Below, in pieces: positions 36,713-46,865 of a stretch of DNA of 64,000 nt. The stretch is from assembly GCF_030758455.1 (NCBI RefSeq), contig NZ_CP132354.1, positions 62,001 through 126,000 of the forward strand, written 5' to 3'. Source of the DNA: Erwinia pyri. GTDB taxonomy: Bacteria > Pseudomonadota > Gammaproteobacteria > Enterobacterales > Enterobacteriaceae. Position 1 is the first letter of the stretch; every line of letters begins with the position of its first letter. Below the pieces are notes generated by a model. That model was given only the letters and a program-made list of their open reading frames with translations, made no database searches and was not told the origin of the DNA. Made by a program: the position numbers and the translations under genes.

Positions 36713-37069
36713 TTAACGTGTAAACCCATCGAAAGGTTTCATATACACGGCACCAAACGGATCTAATCGCTTGCGAATTTCAGCATCGGGTTCGCCATAA
36801 ACTGTCAGACCGGTAATGGTGACCAAAGAGAGAAAGGTTTCGGCAAAAGGTGCGAACGTGTGGTCAACATGGCTCACCACATCTTCCTGACGGTAACGCT
36901 CGACGATGTGTGCAGTTTGCTGATCTTCACTGACGCTGTAGACGTAGCTAAGCGTGCCAGGTTCTTTACTGGTGGCTTCCACCACGCGTGAGACTAATTC
37001 TTTAAATGCAGGGAATTGTCCGTCATTAACGGCCAGGTTAAAAACACATGTGATTTCATTTTTCATCAT
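36713..37069 (-). CDS. Antibiotic biosynthesis monooxygenase (ABM) domain protein
   Basis: The product is 118 residues with a dimeric ferredoxin-like ABM fold: FNLAVNDGQFPAFKELVSRV, EPGTLSYVYSVSEDQQTAHI, ERYRQEDVVSHVDHTFAPF. The start is chosen at the tandem ATG 37069/37066 with TGGAG upstream, not the longer frame to 37159. The family oxidises quinols and aromatics or acts as accessory isomerase (YgiN-like). It sits between a tautomerase and glutaredoxin 2, pointing to quinone or electrophile handling. Confidence 0.85.
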   Translation of the reverse strand: MMKNEITCVFNLAVNDGQFPAFKELVSRVVEATSKEPGTLSYVYSVSEDQQTAHIVERYRQEDVVSHVDHTFAPFAETFLSLVTITGLTVYGEPDAEIRKRLDPFGAVYMKPFDGFTR

Positions 37070-37190
37070 AATCTCCAGAACTAGGGAAGCAGGCAAACGT
37101 GCAAAGAAGAGAGGGAGACATTCACCGCAAGAGGAATATGCCGTTATGCACTGGAGCATAACGGCGAATTTGACACAGGTGCGCTGCTGG

Positions 37191-37388
37191 TCAGCCTGAT
37201 TTTTTCAGTGTCTCAGCAAAAATCTCACCTGAGATGGCCCAGTTATCGGTGGTGACGTCGTTGAAAATGACATACACATACTGCGGATCAACTTTGGCAT
37301 GGGTTGCGATAGCTTCAGTCACCGCTTTAGCGATAGCAGGTTTAGCATCATCACGACCATCGAACATCTGAATATTAACTACTGGCAT
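37191..37388 (-). CDS. 4-oxalocrotonate tautomerase family protein
   Basis: The product is 65 residues. After Met removal Pro1 (MPVVNIQMFDGRDDAKPAIA) is the general base of tautomerases. KAVTEAI and VIFNDVTTDNWAISG also fit the family. ATG 37388 follows an AGGTC-type ribosome site. First gene of the minus-strand operon, just downstream of the LysR gene at 37510-38430. Confidence 0.88.
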   Translation of the reverse strand: MPVVNIQMFDGRDDAKPAIAKAVTEAIATHAKVDPQYVYVIFNDVTTDNWAISGEIFAETLKKSG

Positions 37389-37509
37389 GGTAGACCTCTT
37401 CATGAGTTGAACAACTGTCAGAAGACCTGACGTTGAAGAAATCCTACACTGCTACTGAAAGTGGATAAACAAGCTAAAAGGGGACAGAGTGTAAACCTGT
37501 ACTCTACAA

Positions 37510-38430
37510 TCATTCGAATGCTTTTTGTGCGGCTAGTGCGATCAATTCATCAATGATAAAGCGCACACCCGGCAACAGATGGCGCGCGCGCGGCCATATC
37601 ACATTGAGTTCGGTGGGAGCAGGATTACAGGCAGCAAGCAGCGGCACTAACTTACCGTTCTGTATGTGTGGCCGCAGTAATGCTTCGGGGAACTGAATCA
37701 TACCGGCTCCGGCAATGCAGGCATCAATCATTGCATCGCCATCACTGATTTGATGAAAAGGCGCGGGTTTATGTCTGATGTCCTTCCCATGCTCGTCACG
37801 GATAAGCCAGTTAAGCGGAGCTCCACCGCGCCAGGCCAGAATACAGCGGTGATGCGCCAGATCGGCCAGCTTTTCAGGTGTGCCGTAACTAGAAATATAG
37901 TCGGGAGACGCGCAGATAATAAGATGCTGATCGTTCAGTTTACGGGCGATGAGTTCGGCAGTGTTTTTCACCGGACCAAAGCGGATGGCGAGGTCGAAAC
38001 CAATATCCAGCGGGTCAATGATGCGGTCGTTAAAAATGATGGTCAGCTTCAAATGCGGATAGCGTTTTGTCATGTCCATAAGCACCGGCATCATCACCGA
38101 GCGGCCAAATGCAGCGGGCAGATCTATCCTCACTGTGCCAGTAGGTTCCGTAAGCTTTGAGCGCAACGCCAACTCTGCCATTTGCAGGGTTTCGAGCGCA
38201 CTCTGGCAACTTGCCAGATACGCTTCACCTTCGGTGGTCAGGCTGATTTTACGCGTTGTGCGATGAAACAATGAAATGCCGAGATTATTCTCAAGTCTCT
38301 GAATACTCTTGCCAATTGCCGATTTTGACACGCCAAGTTGTTCAGCCGCTTCGGTGAAGCTACTTGAATTTGCGGCCGTCACAAAGTGGACAATACTGCT
38401 GAAAGACTCGGTCGAAATCACTGCTGTCAT
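37510..38430 (-). CDS. LysR-family regulator
   Basis: The product is 306 residues. HTH: FTEAAEQLGVSKSAIGKSIQ. The effector domain contains VRIDLPAAFGRSVMMPVLMD. Same strand as, and upstream of, the tautomerase operon with about 120 bp between, so it may be the regulator of that operon, though the pair is not divergent. Related to the regulators at 32934 and 41629. Confidence 0.88.
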   Translation of the reverse strand: MTAVISTESFSSIVHFVTAANSSSFTEAAEQLGVSKSAIGKSIQRLENNLGISLFHRTTRKISLTTEGEAYLASCQSALETLQMAELALRSKLTEPTGTVRIDLPAAFGRSVMMPVLMDMTKRYPHLKLTIIFNDRIIDPLDIGFDLAIRFGPVKNTAELIARKLNDQHLIICASPDYISSYGTPEKLADLAHHRCILAWRGGAPLNWLIRDEHGKDIRHKPAPFHQISDGDAMIDACIAGAGMIQFPEALLRPHIQNGKLVPLLAACNPAPTELNVIWPRARHLLPGVRFIIDELIALAAQKAFE

Positions 38431-38984
38431 CGTGGGTGCCTGAATGAAAATCAGAGGGCTACTTTACAGTAAAGTCGAAGCGCAAAACAGCGCACACAAA
38501 AAGCAATCAGCAGGAAGGAAACTGGCGCAATGTGGAAAGTAGACAAGTTGAATGGTGAATAACCTGTTCGCTATTTTCATGAATCTTTCTTTTCAGACGT
38601 ATTTTAGAGAGCAAGCTTATCATTGCCAGTCAGAGCCGGAATAATCAGGTCAACAAACAATAAAGCAGGGCACTGACATGGTAGTTTTCGTTTTAAGCCA
38701 CTATATCTGCTCGTCGCTCAATACTGCCCCTGGCTTTCCCTGAGGGTACTTAGTGCCTGTAGCGGACTAACTAATACCCTGACGCATCAGAAACGCGGAA
38801 GCCTGTCAGTTCGCCTGACTCCGCAATTATCCTTTTTCTCGTATTTGTTTATATAATAATCACATGCCATTACTAAATGGTGCCCGTATATGACAGTTCA
38901 AATAAATTTCCTGATTGTTTCTTAAGAGAAATAAATTTACAGGCACGTGTCTTGTAGACTTTTTCCTCTTATTTAAATGTAAAT
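38431..38984. other. Intergenic region upstream of frmR
   Basis: No supported gene. AT-rich in its second half, leading into the FrmR-type operator. Confidence 0.5.
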
Positions 38985-39006
38985 ATACTATACCCCCCTA
39001 CAGTAT
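38985..39006. promoter_or_regulatory. FrmR-type operator
   Basis: ATACTATA, CCCCCC, TACAGTAT: the interrupted palindrome with a C-run recognised by CsoR/RcnR/FrmR proteins. A second half-like site (ATATACCCCC) lies at 39011-39020. Both are between the promoter region and frmR. Confidence 0.8.
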
Positions 39007-39046
39007 GAAGATATACCCCCTCCCACTATCCATAAGGTGAACGCCT

Positions 39047-39322
39047 ATGCCACATACACCAAAAGAAAAGAAGAAAGTCCTTGCTCGCGTTAAACGTGTA
39101 CGCGGTCAACTGGAAGCACTGGAATTGGCCCTGGAACGTGGGGATGACTATAGTCCGGTGCTTCAACAAATTTCTGCTATACGGGGCGCAGTAAACGGTC
39201 TGATGGCGGGAGTGTTGGAAAGTCACCTGCGGGAAGAACTCAAAAGCGTTAATACCACAGCAGAATCGAGAGATGCATCAATTGATGACGCCGTTTCACT
39301 GATAAGGACGTATCTGCGCTAA
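39047..39322 (+). CDS. frmR: FrmR-like formaldehyde-responsive repressor lacking the sensor cysteine
   Basis: A 91-residue CsoR/RcnR-family repressor in the standard position ahead of frmA. Pro2, His60 and Glu64 are present (MPHTPKEKKK; GVLESHLREE). The formaldehyde-reactive Cys35 of E. coli FrmR is Tyr here (RGDDYSPVLQ; codon TAT), and the protein contains no cysteine at all. In E. coli the signal is a Pro2-Cys35 crosslink, so this protein should sense differently, poorly, or something else. The operator type is conserved, so repression is expected. Confidence 0.88.
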   Translation: MPHTPKEKKKVLARVKRVRGQLEALELALERGDDYSPVLQQISAIRGAVNGLMAGVLESHLREELKSVNTTAESRDASIDDAVSLIRTYLR

Positions 39323-39370
39323 TTAATCAATATCCTGGACAGGATGCAGAAGCAGCCTGTCTGTGCCTAA

Positions 39371-40498
<1,128 letters not shown>

Positions 40499-40521
40499 TC
40501 GCTTTTATCCCAGAGCTGAAG

Positions 40522-40552
40522 CGTGCTGGCTTATATTCAGCAGCACGTTTTT
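40522..40552 (+). terminator. Terminator between frmA and gfa
   Basis: The stem CGTGCTG/CAGCACG is followed by TTTTT. It may attenuate read-through into gfa. Confidence 0.75.
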
Positions 40553-40575
40553 ATATTATCAATAAGGAAACTGCC

Positions 40576-41151
40576 ATGGCTCATATCAACCTGCACCCTG
40601 CAATTAATAATGGTTTCAAACCAGCGGACGAAAACTTTTCTGGCGGGACATTGAAGTGTCATTGCGTCCGTCATCCAGTTGAAGTTATCGTTCAGGCCCA
40701 AACGATGCACAATCATGCCTGTGGATGCAGCAAATGTTGGAAACCTGCAGGTGCGACTTTCGCGATAATCGCGGTAGTTCCGCGCGAAAAAGTGAGTGTT
40801 ATTGCCAATCCGGAAAAACTCAAGATTGTTGATGAAAGCGCTACTATTCAGCGTCACGCCTGTAAAGAATGTGGTGTGCACATGTATGGTCGTATCGAAA
40901 ATAAAGACCATGCTTTCCACGGTCTGAATTTCGTACATACTGAGCTTTCTGAACAGTCAGGCTGGGCGGCTCCTGCATTCGCGGCCTTTGTTTCTTCAAT
41001 TATTGAAAGTGGTGCTCCGGTATCACAGATGGATGAGGTGAGAAGCAGCCTGAACAAGCTTGGCCTGGAAACCTATGACTGTTTGTCTCCTGCATTAATG
41101 GACGTGCTGGCAGCGCACACCGCTAAAGAGAAAGGCACATATCACGCCTGA
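40576..41151 (+). CDS. gfa: S-(hydroxymethyl)glutathione synthase / GFA-family zinc protein
   Basis: The product is 191 residues. Zinc-binding cysteines are arranged as in glutathione-dependent formaldehyde-activating enzyme: [13 protein letters not shown] and ACKECG. The family is described as accelerating addition of formaldehyde to glutathione, supplying the FrmA substrate. AAGGAAA precedes the ATG. It replaces frmB, which is not present in the window. Confidence 0.9.
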   Translation: MAHINLHPAINNGFKPADENFSGGTLKCHCVRHPVEVIVQAQTMHNHACGCSKCWKPAGATFAIIAVVPREKVSVIANPEKLKIVDESATIQRHACKECGVHMYGRIENKDHAFHGLNFVHTELSEQSGWAAPAFAAFVSSIIESGAPVSQMDEVRSSLNKLGLETYDCLSPALMDVLAAHTAKEKGTYHA

Positions 41152-41628
41152 AAATTTTGTATAAAAAACAGGTGAAAAGTGGAATTAAAATAGAGACGGG
41201 CATGATTACTTTAACCGGCCAGGAGAAACATTGCTCGCCGGTAGGCGCTTCAGCATTACGAATGTCCCTGAATATACGCACGCCTGCATGAAATATGCGC
41301 CGTAGTGTGTCTTTTGCCGCGTTCAATTACGTGCCCGTTTAATTCTCCCGCACCGCGGCATGTACCGGATAAAAGGCATTCAGGTACCGGACTTGCAGGC
41401 GTTCTTCGGGGTACGCAGTGGTAATTTGCCAGCCATGCATAATACCTGTCAGATAACATTAAATGCAGATTAATTTATATGACTACCTTAAATTAAGTAA
41501 GTAACGAGAAAAACGGGCGCACTGGGCAGGTTTTATAAACACTGTATTTGTTAGGCTCTTTTTTGTAGGACTTGCCGGTTAATTTGCTATGGTAGCTGAC
41601 AGAAATTTGACGCTCAGTGGACAGGAAG
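41152..41628. other. Intergenic region
   Basis: No supported gene between gfa and the next LysR gene. Short minus-strand frames lack ribosome sites. Confidence 0.45.
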
Positions 41629-42543
41629 ATGGAAAGACTCGACTGCGATCGCATGTTTATTGCCGTGATGGAAACAGGCAGTTTTACCGCCGCCGCACAA
41701 AGGCTGTCGACCAGCCACGGCCAGGCATCCAAACTGATCACCCGACTTGAGAATGAACTGGCCGTCAGCCTGTTCAGCCGCAGCACCCGGTCCTTAAAAC
41801 CCACTGAAGTTGGTCTGGCCTATTACGAACGTATTCGCCCCTTGCTGGCAGAATATGATGCGCTGAATGATGACGTTCTTAACGCCTCTAAAACCCCCTC
41901 TGGCTTATTAAGGATCTCGGCCCCGGTCACCTTCGGTTCGACCCAGCTCACCGGGCATCTGATTGCTTTTGCCCGCCGTTATCCTGATATTGAGCTGGAT
42001 GTCAGCTTTGCTGACCGCCTGGTAAATGTGGTTAATGAGGGCTTCGACTTAACGCTGCGTATCGGCAATCTCACTGACAGCAACCTGATAGCACGTAAGC
42101 TCTGCAATATACGCATCGTGATGGTCGCGTCAAAAGCTTACCTGCAGCAGAAAGGCAGCCCGACACACTGGGACCAGCTTTCTCAACATGACTGCATTGT
42201 GGATACCAACTTCCGGGATCCCTTTGTCTGGCCATTCCTCGACGAAACACGGGCGTTGCATGTACAGCCAGTCCGGGGGCGAATGAAGTTCTCCAACGCG
42301 GAAGTTTGCCTGCGTGCAGCTCTTGAAGGATTGGGTATTGCGCGACTACCTGCTTTTGTAGCTGGTGAAGCACTGCAAAGCGGGTCGGTTGTACCGGTAC
42401 TTTCCCGTTATGAGGCCCCGCCGCTCGGCCTCTATGCTGTTTATCCGCCGGCGAAATATCTTGCGCAGCGTTCCCGGGCATTCATCGATTTTCTGGCGGA
42501 GTCATTTGCTGGCCAGCCGAAGTGGGAAGAGAACTGGCTATAA
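41629..42543 (+). CDS. LysR-family regulator
   Basis: The product is 304 residues from ATG 41629 (MERLDCDRMFIAVMETGSFT), AGGAAG just before; a GTG at 41617 is the alternative. HTH: AAQRLSTSHGQASKLITRLE. The effector domain is of the CrgA-like type (VDVSFADRLVNVVNEGFD pattern). Same strand as the following doxX-ghr-esterase operon, so it probably controls that operon in response to quinones or related electrophiles. Confidence 0.88.
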   Translation: MERLDCDRMFIAVMETGSFTAAAQRLSTSHGQASKLITRLENELAVSLFSRSTRSLKPTEVGLAYYERIRPLLAEYDALNDDVLNASKTPSGLLRISAPVTFGSTQLTGHLIAFARRYPDIELDVSFADRLVNVVNEGFDLTLRIGNLTDSNLIARKLCNIRIVMVASKAYLQQKGSPTHWDQLSQHDCIVDTNFRDPFVWPFLDETRALHVQPVRGRMKFSNAEVCLRAALEGLGIARLPAFVAGEALQSGSVVPVLSRYEAPPLGLYAVYPPAKYLAQRSRAFIDFLAESFAGQPKWEENWL

Positions 42544-42640
42544 TTTCCATTTTGGAAATAAACATGCTCTTTCTGTCAGGATAATCACCACATCAGAAAA
42601 GTAGTACCTTTCTCTCATCAACTAATGAGAGGAATAGACA

Positions 42641-43048
42641 ATGTTCGATCACCGCACCACACCTTATGCAGCACTCATCATGCGCCTGGCTTTAGGCATT
42701 CTGTTTCTGGCGCATTTCGGCCTGAAGTTTTTTGTCTTTACGCCAGCGGGCACCGCAAAATTCTTTGCTTCCCTGGGACTGCCCGGCGGTCTTGCCTATC
42801 TGACGATGACCGTTGAACTTGTCGGTGCTATTGCGCTGATCCTTGGCGTTTATACCCGCGTGGTTGCCGTAGTGCTGATCCCTGTTCTACTGGGTGCTAT
42901 CGTCACAGTACATGGCCCGGCGGGCTTTTTCTTCACTAACCCGAACGGCGGCTGGGAATTTCCGGCGTTCTGGATCGTGGGCCTGGTTGTGCTCGCCTTA
43001 ACCGGTGATGGTAAATACGCGTTAAAACCCACTTCATTCAAAGGTTGA
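42641..43048 (+). CDS. DoxX-family membrane protein
   Basis: The product is 135 residues with four predicted helices (LIMRLALGILFLAHFGLKFF, MTVELVGAIALILGVYTRVV, VVLIPVLLGAIV, FWIVGLVVLALTG). DoxX proteins occur with thiol-redox and detoxification enzymes. GAGAGG precedes the ATG. First gene of a tight operon with the glutathionyl-hydroquinone reductase. Confidence 0.88.
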   Translation: MFDHRTTPYAALIMRLALGILFLAHFGLKFFVFTPAGTAKFFASLGLPGGLAYLTMTVELVGAIALILGVYTRVVAVVLIPVLLGAIVTVHGPAGFFFTNPNGGWEFPAFWIVGLVVLALTGDGKYALKPTSFKG

Positions 43049-43058
43049 GGAAGGCACC

Positions 43059-44027
43059 ATGCTGGTTAACGGAAAATGGACGGCAGAATGGCATCCGGTG
43101 CAGGCCACCGATGAAAAAGGCGGCTTTGTGCGTCAGACCTCAAGTTTTCGCCACTGGGTAACGCCAGACGGCGCTGCAGGTATCACCGGTGACGCGGGCT
43201 TCATCGCAGAACCCGGGCGGTACCACCTTTACGTGGCGCTGATTTGTCCCTGGGCTTCCCGCACGCTGATTGCCCGTAAACTGAAGGGTCTGGAAGACGT
43301 GGTCAGCGTATCGGTTGTCGAACCCTGGCTGCTGGATGAAGGCTGGCATTTTGGCGACTATCCGGGTGCTGACCGGGATAGGCTGAATAATGCTGAATGG
43401 ATACATCAGCTTTATACCCGGGCAGATGACACGTTTACCGGGCGGGCAACGGTTCCTGTGTTATGGGACAAGAAAACTCACACGATCGTGAACAATGAGT
43501 CTGCCGATATCGTACGTATGTTTAACAGTGGGTTTGGCGATCTCGCCCGGACGAATATTGACCTCAGTCCAGCTTCGCTTCAGAGCGAAATTGAAAGTCT
43601 GAATGCCGAAATTTATCCCTTACTGAATAACGGCGTCTACCGTGCGGGTTTTGCCACCACGCAGGTCAGTTACACTGAAGCCGTAAAGGATGTGTTCGGT
43701 ATGCTGGATAAGCTGGAACTCCGGTTTGCTGACGGACGTGATTTTTTATGTGGTGATGCATTTACCGAAGCTGATATTCGCCTGTTTGTCACGCTTATCC
43801 GTTTTGACGCGGCTTATTATGGCCTGTTCAAGTGCAATCTTCGCCAGCTCAGGGAATACGCTCATCTTGACCGTTACACCCGTCGGGTCCTGACGATACC
43901 CGGTATAAGCAGCACGGTGAATATTGACCATATCAAACAGGGGTATTATTCAATCCGCGCCCTGAACCCTGCCGGTATCGTGCCCGAAGGGCCTGATATG
44001 CGTGCTTACGCATTAGAGGAAAAATGA
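43059..44027 (+). CDS. Glutathionyl-hydroquinone reductase (YqjG/Xi-class GST)
   Basis: The product is 322 residues. The active cysteine lies in LICPWASRTLIARKLKG (Cys63). The preceding RYHLYVA and later FTEADIRLFVTLIRFD are family hallmarks. It reduces glutathionyl-hydroquinones to hydroquinones with glutathione. 10 bp after doxX, and it overlaps the next gene by four bases, so co-translation is likely. Confidence 0.93.
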   Translation: MLVNGKWTAEWHPVQATDEKGGFVRQTSSFRHWVTPDGAAGITGDAGFIAEPGRYHLYVALICPWASRTLIARKLKGLEDVVSVSVVEPWLLDEGWHFGDYPGADRDRLNNAEWIHQLYTRADDTFTGRATVPVLWDKKTHTIVNNESADIVRMFNSGFGDLARTNIDLSPASLQSEIESLNAEIYPLLNNGVYRAGFATTQVSYTEAVKDVFGMLDKLELRFADGRDFLCGDAFTEADIRLFVTLIRFDAAYYGLFKCNLRQLREYAHLDRYTRRVLTIPGISSTVNIDHIKQGYYSIRALNPAGIVPEGPDMRAYALEEK

Positions 44028-44638
44028 TGAACAGGGATCTGATTGTCCTGTTACACGGAGTGGGCAGCCGGGGCAGTGATTTGCAAGCGGTGGCGGAACA
44101 CTGGCAGCAGGCGATGCCCCATGCCTTCATCGTTTTACCGGATGGCCCGTCTGTCTTTGACATGGGCCCAGGCTTTCAGTGGTTCAGTGTGAGTGGTATT
44201 ACTGAAGAGAGCCGTCCGGCGCGTATAGCCGCGGCCCGTGAAACGTTTGATTCAACGTTAACTGACCTGTTCAGGGAACTGGGCATTAATCCTGTAAAGG
44301 ATCGTGTTGTGCTGGCAGGCTTTTCCCAGGGGGCGATAATGGCTATGGATGCGTTAGTTCGGGGAGGCTATCCGTTTGCGGGCGTTGTGGCTTTCTCGGG
44401 ACGACTCGCATCCCCGCAACCATTACAGCCCATTGCAGGTTCTAAGGCATTATTGATTCATGGTAAATCCGATCAGGTGATCGGCTGGACTGAAAGTCAA
44501 AAAGCGGCTGAGGCACTCTGTGCAGCAGGGGTTAAGGTTGAACTCAGCCTTGAAGAAAACGTATCGCATACCATTACCGTCGCAGGCATCAGAACGGCAA
44601 CCAATTTCATTAATAAACTGTTCACCCCGGATGCCTGA
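44024..44638 (+). CDS. Carboxylesterase/phospholipase-type alpha/beta hydrolase (YpfH-like)
   Basis: The product is 204 residues. LIVLLHGVGSRGSDL gives the oxyanion loop and VVLAGFSQGAIMAMD the nucleophile Ser101. Acid and base are expected in HGKSDQVIG and ENVSHTI. Overlaps the reductase stop. It possibly cleaves thioesters or esters formed during quinone or aldehyde detoxification; this is inference from context. Confidence 0.88.
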   Translation: MMNRDLIVLLHGVGSRGSDLQAVAEHWQQAMPHAFIVLPDGPSVFDMGPGFQWFSVSGITEESRPARIAAARETFDSTLTDLFRELGINPVKDRVVLAGFSQGAIMAMDALVRGGYPFAGVVAFSGRLASPQPLQPIAGSKALLIHGKSDQVIGWTESQKAAEALCAAGVKVELSLEENVSHTITVAGIRTATNFINKLFTPDA

Positions 44639-44915
44639 TAAATATCCGGCATGGCACTGAAGGTCGCGCCGGATGCTTTCTCTGTCTCCTGCCCATGCAG
44701 GCCCAACTTAAGCAATTCAATATCGTTGCCGGCGCGCGATGAAACGCCGTTGACGCTGCACGGCTATAAACAGCACCGGTGCGTAGTGGTTCATTGCTCA
44801 GCTTCTTTCACCAGAATCCCCTGGCGCAATGAATACCCGGTTCGGTTATTTTCCTGGCTATACTCCGGTTTGCCCACCTAAAACGATCTACCTATTCGAT
44901 TTTTGGACGCACATT

Positions 44916-45380
44916 ATGAATGAATTCGAATTTTCTGTTTCAGCGCATCAGACCCAGTTTTTATGGGCATCCGCCGGTGTATCAATTACGACTGCGGCAG
45001 GTTACGACGATGTTTTAAAAAAAATAGTCACGAGCGGGCAGCTGGGTTCCTATGCGCTTGAAATGATGATATATCTGACCGAAGAAATTATCGAAGCGGA
45101 TAAAAGGCTCATACCGGTCAATGGCAATGCTACCAGTCAGGACGATCTGTTGTGTACGCTCAGTAACCGGTATTTTAACGGCGCTAATCTTATTACTGAT
45201 ACGGAGATTGAATCGGTATTCAACCGACTTGCTGACAGTGTTTCGTATACAGCCCGCGCATGCACGCCAGAAGAACTGACACAGGTAGCTTACTTAGTTT
45301 TCATTCGGGAAATGGCTCATCATCTGAGCATTCAGGCTATAAGCCTGAAAACGGAGAAAATGCTGAAAGATTCCCTATAA
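44916..45380 (+). CDS. Hypothetical helical protein
   Basis: The product is 154 residues starting MNEFEFSVSAHQTQFLWASA, soluble, mostly helical, with no signal peptide. Weak ribosome site. ATG 44916 is preferred to 44829 because the upstream 29 residues look non-coding. I do not recognise the family. It lies just before the 38-bp Tn3-type end at 45426. Confidence 0.5.
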   Translation: MNEFEFSVSAHQTQFLWASAGVSITTAAGYDDVLKKIVTSGQLGSYALEMMIYLTEEIIEADKRLIPVNGNATSQDDLLCTLSNRYFNGANLITDTEIESVFNRLADSVSYTARACTPEELTQVAYLVFIREMAHHLSIQAISLKTEKMLKDSL

Positions 45381-45425
45381 AATCAAAAAATGCGATTAGC
45401 AGTACATTCTGGCTCCATCGTACAG

Positions 45426-45463
45426 GGGGTTCGAGGGCCAATGGAACGAAAACGTACGCTAAG
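45426..45463. repeat. 38-bp Tn3-family terminal inverted repeat (element to the right)
   Basis: GGGG at the outer end (45426) and GTACGCTAAG at the inner end, 36 of 38 identical to the repeat at 26401-26438 in opposite orientation. The element would extend right across the methyltransferase/helicase/GIY-YIG genes. No tnpA is present in that direction before the unrelated one at 57023. Confidence 0.8.
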
Positions 45464-45558
45464 AGATTAATTAATTGTTTATATTGAAATTTAATGTACT
45501 TACTGCCCCATTTAAAATGAGCTACTTTAGAAGCCTAAAAATTCATTTGTCTGTATTG

Positions 45559-45600
45559 TTACCGGGACTTGACTCTCAGTGGAGCTACAACTCCCGGTAA
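45559..45600. terminator. Inverted repeat at the end of the defence-like operon
   Basis: TTACCGGGA and TCCCGGTAA (9-bp arms, 24-base loop), three bases after the GIY-YIG stop. No T-run; could be a terminator or an element boundary. Confidence 0.45.
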
Positions 45601-45603
45601 CGT

Positions 45604-46713
45604 CTAAAGCTTTTTCTTCTGCACTATCTTGCCCGTAGTGTTATCCATCCGGTATTCAGAGATGGTGCCGTCCAGAATGTATTTGATAACAGCTTGTACC
45701 GTGGCCAAAGGGCTATGAAACCACTCTCTGGGCGTGTAGGTACTGCCGTTAACCGCCCTTAGCGTAATATTAAGGCGCTGCTTGGCTAGGAAGCCATGCA
45801 CAAGTGCTTCAAGCCTGTTGGCATTCATGTTGAAGCATTGAGTGGTAAAAACAATCCTAACCGGCGCCTCAAGAAAGGTTCTGTCTTTGGCGGCATTCTC
45901 GATCCTTTTCTCCACAGTGGTCTCGGTAAACCCTATTTTGTAGAGATCACGGATGTAAGGTGTAAGTGCAGGATCTGTACTCCTGGTTGCCAGCACGTAG
46001 ACGAACCCACTCGGAACAGGCGCATCACTGGGTATCAGTTGCTGACTATTAAGTTCCACCTTACGCCCTTCCTTGTCACGAACAAGGCCCTGGGTCAGGG
46101 ACTGGTAGAGCATGTTGAGTTCAGTCCCATTCTCAAACACCAGATGCAGGCGGGCATTATAGGTATCGTACTGCTCAAGCCGCTCACCTGCACGATGAAC
46201 ATACCCCATCACCCCGCTGAGAATAAAAAAGTCACCTTCCTGGAATTTGTGCTCATTACGATAACGAATAAAGGAAAATACCCCATCCCGAAATCCTTTA
46301 TGTACTCGCGCGAACAAGGGAGAAAAACGTTCAAAGTCGGGGCAAGGCTGACGCCTGGCAATCTCATCAGGGAGGTCCTTCTTACCAACGGGAACATGCT
46401 TGATAGTGAAAATTTCAGGGGCATTAAAATCCAGCAAACCTAAGTCATCATCAGCAAAAATATCGTCCAATGAGGTTACCAGTTCTGACTTGCTTATCTC
46501 TGGGAGAGAAGCCAGCTCGACCTCCGGCGTTTCACTCAGATTTTGATTCACATAAGCGCCTGACAGCAGCCCATGGCGATCCCTCTCACGCAATATCTTG
46601 TACTGTTCAGGATTTGCCCGAATTGTATTAAGCTGCCGTGTTAGTGATTTCTCACTCATTGTGGCATTTGGTGTGTTTTGCGGTGCACGGCCATAACTAT
46701 CAACAAACGTCAT
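45604..46713 (-). CDS. GIY-YIG (T5orf172-type) nuclease of a helicase/methyltransferase cassette
   Basis: The product is 369 residues. The GIY-YIG-like domain is at about 237-335: GFVYVLATRSTDP, LYKIGFTETTVEKRIENAAK and the downstream EALVHGFLA with the conserved Glu. The N-terminal half binds an unknown partner (RQLNTIRANPEQYKILRERD is typical of this family). Relatives usually start with a segment like LDDIF...FGLLD, which here lies just upstream in another frame (46710-46826). So the ATG at 46713 may be a secondary start after a frameshift. Last gene of the minus-strand cassette. Confidence 0.8.
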   Translation of the reverse strand: MTFVDSYGRAPQNTPNATMSEKSLTRQLNTIRANPEQYKILRERDRHGLLSGAYVNQNLSETPEVELASLPEISKSELVTSLDDIFADDDLGLLDFNAPEIFTIKHVPVGKKDLPDEIARRQPCPDFERFSPLFARVHKGFRDGVFSFIRYRNEHKFQEGDFFILSGVMGYVHRAGERLEQYDTYNARLHLVFENGTELNMLYQSLTQGLVRDKEGRKVELNSQQLIPSDAPVPSGFVYVLATRSTDPALTPYIRDLYKIGFTETTVEKRIENAAKDRTFLEAPVRIVFTTQCFNMNANRLEALVHGFLAKQRLNITLRAVNGSTYTPREWFHSPLATVQAVIKYILDGTISEYRMDNTTGKIVQKKKL

Positions 46714-46826
46714 GATGCTCTCGACTGGCTACCGTTCAGATCCGTGGGGCCTGTCTTGGACTTCAGAGCTATGACATCCAGTAGCCCAAATACATCTTCC
46801 GCCGCGAAAATATCGTCGAGTGTCAT
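46710..46826 (-). pseudogene. Detached 5' segment of the GIY-YIG gene
   Basis: ATG 46826 (AGGAAAAAG upstream) opens a 38-residue frame MTLDDIFAAEDVFGLLDVIA that stops in the TGA overlapping the ATG at 46713. A similar motif (SLDDIFADDDLGLLD) occurs again inside the main protein. Either a frameshift split off the true N-terminus or this is a small coupled gene from a duplication. Confidence 0.5.
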
Positions 46827-46865
46827 CTTTTTCCTAGGTTGGGTAGAGTGCAAACTGATCATGAG

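Noticed and set aside
41123..41459. Minus-strand short frames between gfa and the LysR gene
   Set aside because: No start signals, and protein composition looks random.
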